Of a stretch of DNA of 64,000 bases, positions 62,084-64,000 are shown piece after piece (position 1 is the first letter of the stretch; each line of letters starts with the position of its first letter). The DNA comes from Aspergillus flavus (lineage: Eukaryota; Ascomycota; Eurotiomycetes; Eurotiales; Aspergillaceae): NCBI RefSeq assembly GCF_009017415.1, contig NC_092403.1, positions 744,001-808,000 of the forward strand. Reading direction: 5' to 3'. The notes beneath the pieces were generated by a model that was not told where the DNA came from, made no database searches, and saw only the letters and a list, made by a program, of their open reading frames with translations. Made by a program: the position numbers and the translations under genes.

Positions 62084-63592
62084 ATGCAGTTCTTCCGCCA
62101 GCTGCTTGCGATTGGCCTGGTAGTCACTGCCGCCCAGGCATATGCTACCAGCAGGTCGTCGATGCTGCGTACAGTCGTCACGACTGACATGGAGCAGGAC
62201 GACCTAGCTTCACTAATCCGGTACCTACTCTACACCAACGAACTTGATACCCAGGGCATCATCTACTCCTCTAGCCGCTTTCACTGGTCCGGCGACGGCA
62301 ATGGCACGAAGCTCTTCCTACCTGACCGCGAATACACCACCCCTCAGTGGACATGGCGCTGGACCGGCACGCGGACTATCCAAGATAATGTCCTCCAAGC
62401 ATACGCAGAAGTTTTCCCAAATCTGCTTTCCCACGATCCATTCTACCCGACACCGGACGAGCTGTTGTCCAAGGTCAAGATCGGCAATATCGACTTCGAG
62501 GGCGAAATGGACCATGACACTGATGGGTCTAATCTTATCCGCTCGCTGTTGCTGGACCAAGACCCGCGGCCGCTCTACTTGCAGGCATGGGGTGGCACCA
62601 ACACCATTGCCCGTGCTTTGAAGTCAATCGAGGAGCAATACTCAGGCTCGCAGCAGTGGACGCAGACCAAGGACACAGTATCCAGCAAAGCAGTTATCCT
62701 CGCTAGCGGTTTTCAAGACGAGGCATATGCGAACTACATCTCTGTCAACTGGCCGCAGATCCGCGTCGAGAATTTGCAAACCGGATACAGCACCTGGGGC
62801 TACAACTGTGACAAGGGCCAGGGCAACACCCGTGGCTTGCCTGACGATGGCGTATACTTCACCGGTGACTGGATCAAGGCCAACATTCAAACAGGACCAT
62901 ATGGGAAGCTCTACCGTTCCTGGCTCGACGGCCAGTCTATGCCAGGTGACGCACAGGACATTTTCGGCAATCGAAGTACGGCATTGTCAAGCTTTTGTAA
63001 GCCACTGGACCCGTACGACTTTCTGTCCGAGGGCGACAATGTGGTTTTCAACCCCCTAATAACCACCGGCATTCAGGACCCGGCCAACCCCAATCTCGGT
63101 GGTTGGGGCGGTCGATCTACGCAGAACACTACTTCACCGAATCTGTGGGAGATGGTGACAAGCGAGAAGAACGGGACTGGCGTCGAAGTAGACAACTACA
63201 CCACGGACCGTTGGGCCGCGGCCGTCCAGAACGACTTCGCGGCTCGCATGCAATGGACACTGACACCGAGCTATGAAGATGCCAACCACCCGCCCTCGGT
63301 TGAGATCCTGAACAGAACCACAGTGGAAGCGCATCCTGGGGCGACTGTGACCCTGGCTGGTGCAGTTAGCGATCCAGACAACAACACCGTCACCACGTCC
63401 TGGTGGCAGTTCTTCGAAGAAGGCACATACCCGGGCAGCGTGACTGTGACTGAGTCCGATGGCCACCGAGCAGACGTGACGATCCCGTCTGATGCAAAAA
63501 CTAACCAAACTATTTCGATCATTCTGCAAGGGACTGACGATGGGCAATTCCCGTTGACCCGCTATGGCCGCGTTTTTATCCAAGTCATATGA
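62084..63592 (+). CDS. Secreted DUF1593 (Sde182-like, nucleoside-hydrolase-fold) protein
   Basis: A single-exon frame of 502 residues with a signal peptide (MQFFRQLLAIGLVVTAAQA). The N-terminal domain begins RTVVTTDMEQDDLASLIRYL, an Asp-rich DxxxDD motif as in the calcium site of nucleoside hydrolases, and continues with GNIDFEGEMDHDTDGSNLI and LYLQAWGGTNTIARAL. The C-terminal ~100 residues (HPPSVEILNRTTVEAHPGAT onward) are an immunoglobulin-like beta domain with YGRVFIQVI at the end, as in the Sde182 C-terminal domain. Several N-glycosylation sites occur. The family is linked to cell-wall polysaccharide use in bacteria and fungi, but the reaction is not established. Upstream TATA at 61985-61992. 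Confidence 0.93.
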   Translation: MQFFRQLLAIGLVVTAAQAYATSRSSMLRTVVTTDMEQDDLASLIRYLLYTNELDTQGIIYSSSRFHWSGDGNGTKLFLPDREYTTPQWTWRWTGTRTIQDNVLQAYAEVFPNLLSHDPFYPTPDELLSKVKIGNIDFEGEMDHDTDGSNLIRSLLLDQDPRPLYLQAWGGTNTIARALKSIEEQYSGSQQWTQTKDTVSSKAVILASGFQDEAYANYISVNWPQIRVENLQTGYSTWGYNCDKGQGNTRGLPDDGVYFTGDWIKANIQTGPYGKLYRSWLDGQSMPGDAQDIFGNRSTALSSFCKPLDPYDFLSEGDNVVFNPLITTGIQDPANPNLGGWGGRSTQNTTSPNLWEMVTSEKNGTGVEVDNYTTDRWAAAVQNDFAARMQWTLTPSYEDANHPPSVEILNRTTVEAHPGATVTLAGAVSDPDNNTVTTSWWQFFEEGTYPGSVTVTESDGHRADVTIPSDAKTNQTISIILQGTDDGQFPLTRYGRVFIQVI

Positions 63593-64000
63593 CCCGATGA
63601 ACCCGGACCGTTATGTCGCTGCGATTTCTAGCATCGACAAAATGAAATAGGAAAAGATCCATCTTTGCCGGTTTCGAGCCTGACACATAGCTGTGAAAGG
63701 GTTGGGTGCAAAGGTTTCGTGGCTGGCTTTAATAGCAGATAACTCGTACTGGAATATCCTGTCCTACCCACGTTTTTGTTACCGCGTCGCCTTTCGAATG
63801 TGGTTGTTTATTTCGTGAACTATCATGACTTGACTCAATATTAGCTATCTAGTACGAAATGACCTATCTAATGACATGCCCCTCGGCGGTTAGCTACAAT
63901 GATCTTAGAATCATAGCATCAGCCCAAAGAATCGACGTCCCTCACATGACACAACCTCACATAACCCTTCCCACGACAGGCCTCACTAAGCAGGGTGACA
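63593..64000. other. Right-edge intergenic stretch
   Basis: 3' region of the DUF1593 gene. I see no gene start or other element before the window ends. Confidence 0.4.

Overview
The window reads as nuclear DNA of a filamentous ascomycete, most likely Eurotiales (Aspergillus/Penicillium type). The reasons are many short GT-AG introns (mostly 44-85 bp, branch sites like CTAAC), a tRNA-Tyr with an intron, Zn2Cys6 and bZIP regulators, a Helo-like/STAND-type N-terminus, NmrA-like and PhyH enzymes, and long stretches of decayed genes. No species can be named from sequence alone.

Layout. 1-8 kb: the start of a small hydrophilic protein gene at the left edge, an intron-containing tRNA-Tyr, a secreted arylsulfotransferase-like protein, an unrecognised 294-residue protein, and three minus-strand tRNA genes (Ala-TGC, Ile-AAT, Ala-CGC). 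8-17.5 kb: a Zn2Cys6 regulator divergent from a PhyH-type 2-oxoglutarate dioxygenase, a degenerate ankyrin-like protein, a small basic protein, an atypical short-chain dehydrogenase and a bZIP-like regulator. 19.8-34.5 kb: an alpha/beta-hydrolase, a small secreted SH3-like protein, a 927-residue protein with a STAND-type N-terminus, a phenol-hydroxylase-type FAD monooxygenase, an NmrA-like protein and an 11-exon mitochondrial D-lactate dehydrogenase. 34.5-50.3 kb: a gene desert with only relics (an ankyrin fragment, a broken Zn2Cys6 gene). 50.4 kb: one isolated intact orphan gene. 54-64 kb: a secreted cyanovirin-N-type lectin-like protein with a Ser/Pro/Gly insertion, a D-aminopeptidase-like serine hydrolase, a decayed UPF1-like helicase, and a secreted DUF1593 (Sde182-like) protein.

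Gene models for spliced genes were built by hand from splice signals, reading frame and family conservation. Exon lengths were checked for phase, and most models close exactly. The block at 8-34.5 kb looks like accessory metabolism: two regulators, a dioxygenase, an SDR, a hydrolase, a monooxygenase and an NmrA-like protein, but no polyketide, peptide or terpene backbone enzyme. The FAD monooxygenase and NmrA-like genes share a divergent promoter of about 1 kb, and the Zn2Cys6 and PhyH genes share one of 425 bp; these are the best candidates for co-regulated pairs. I found no CRISPR array, rRNA gene, intact transposon or telomere repeat, and nothing I can firmly call a new biological system. 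The oddest items are the interrupted cyanovirin fold, a GA-AG intron inside a zinc cluster, and the isolated orphan gene in the desert.
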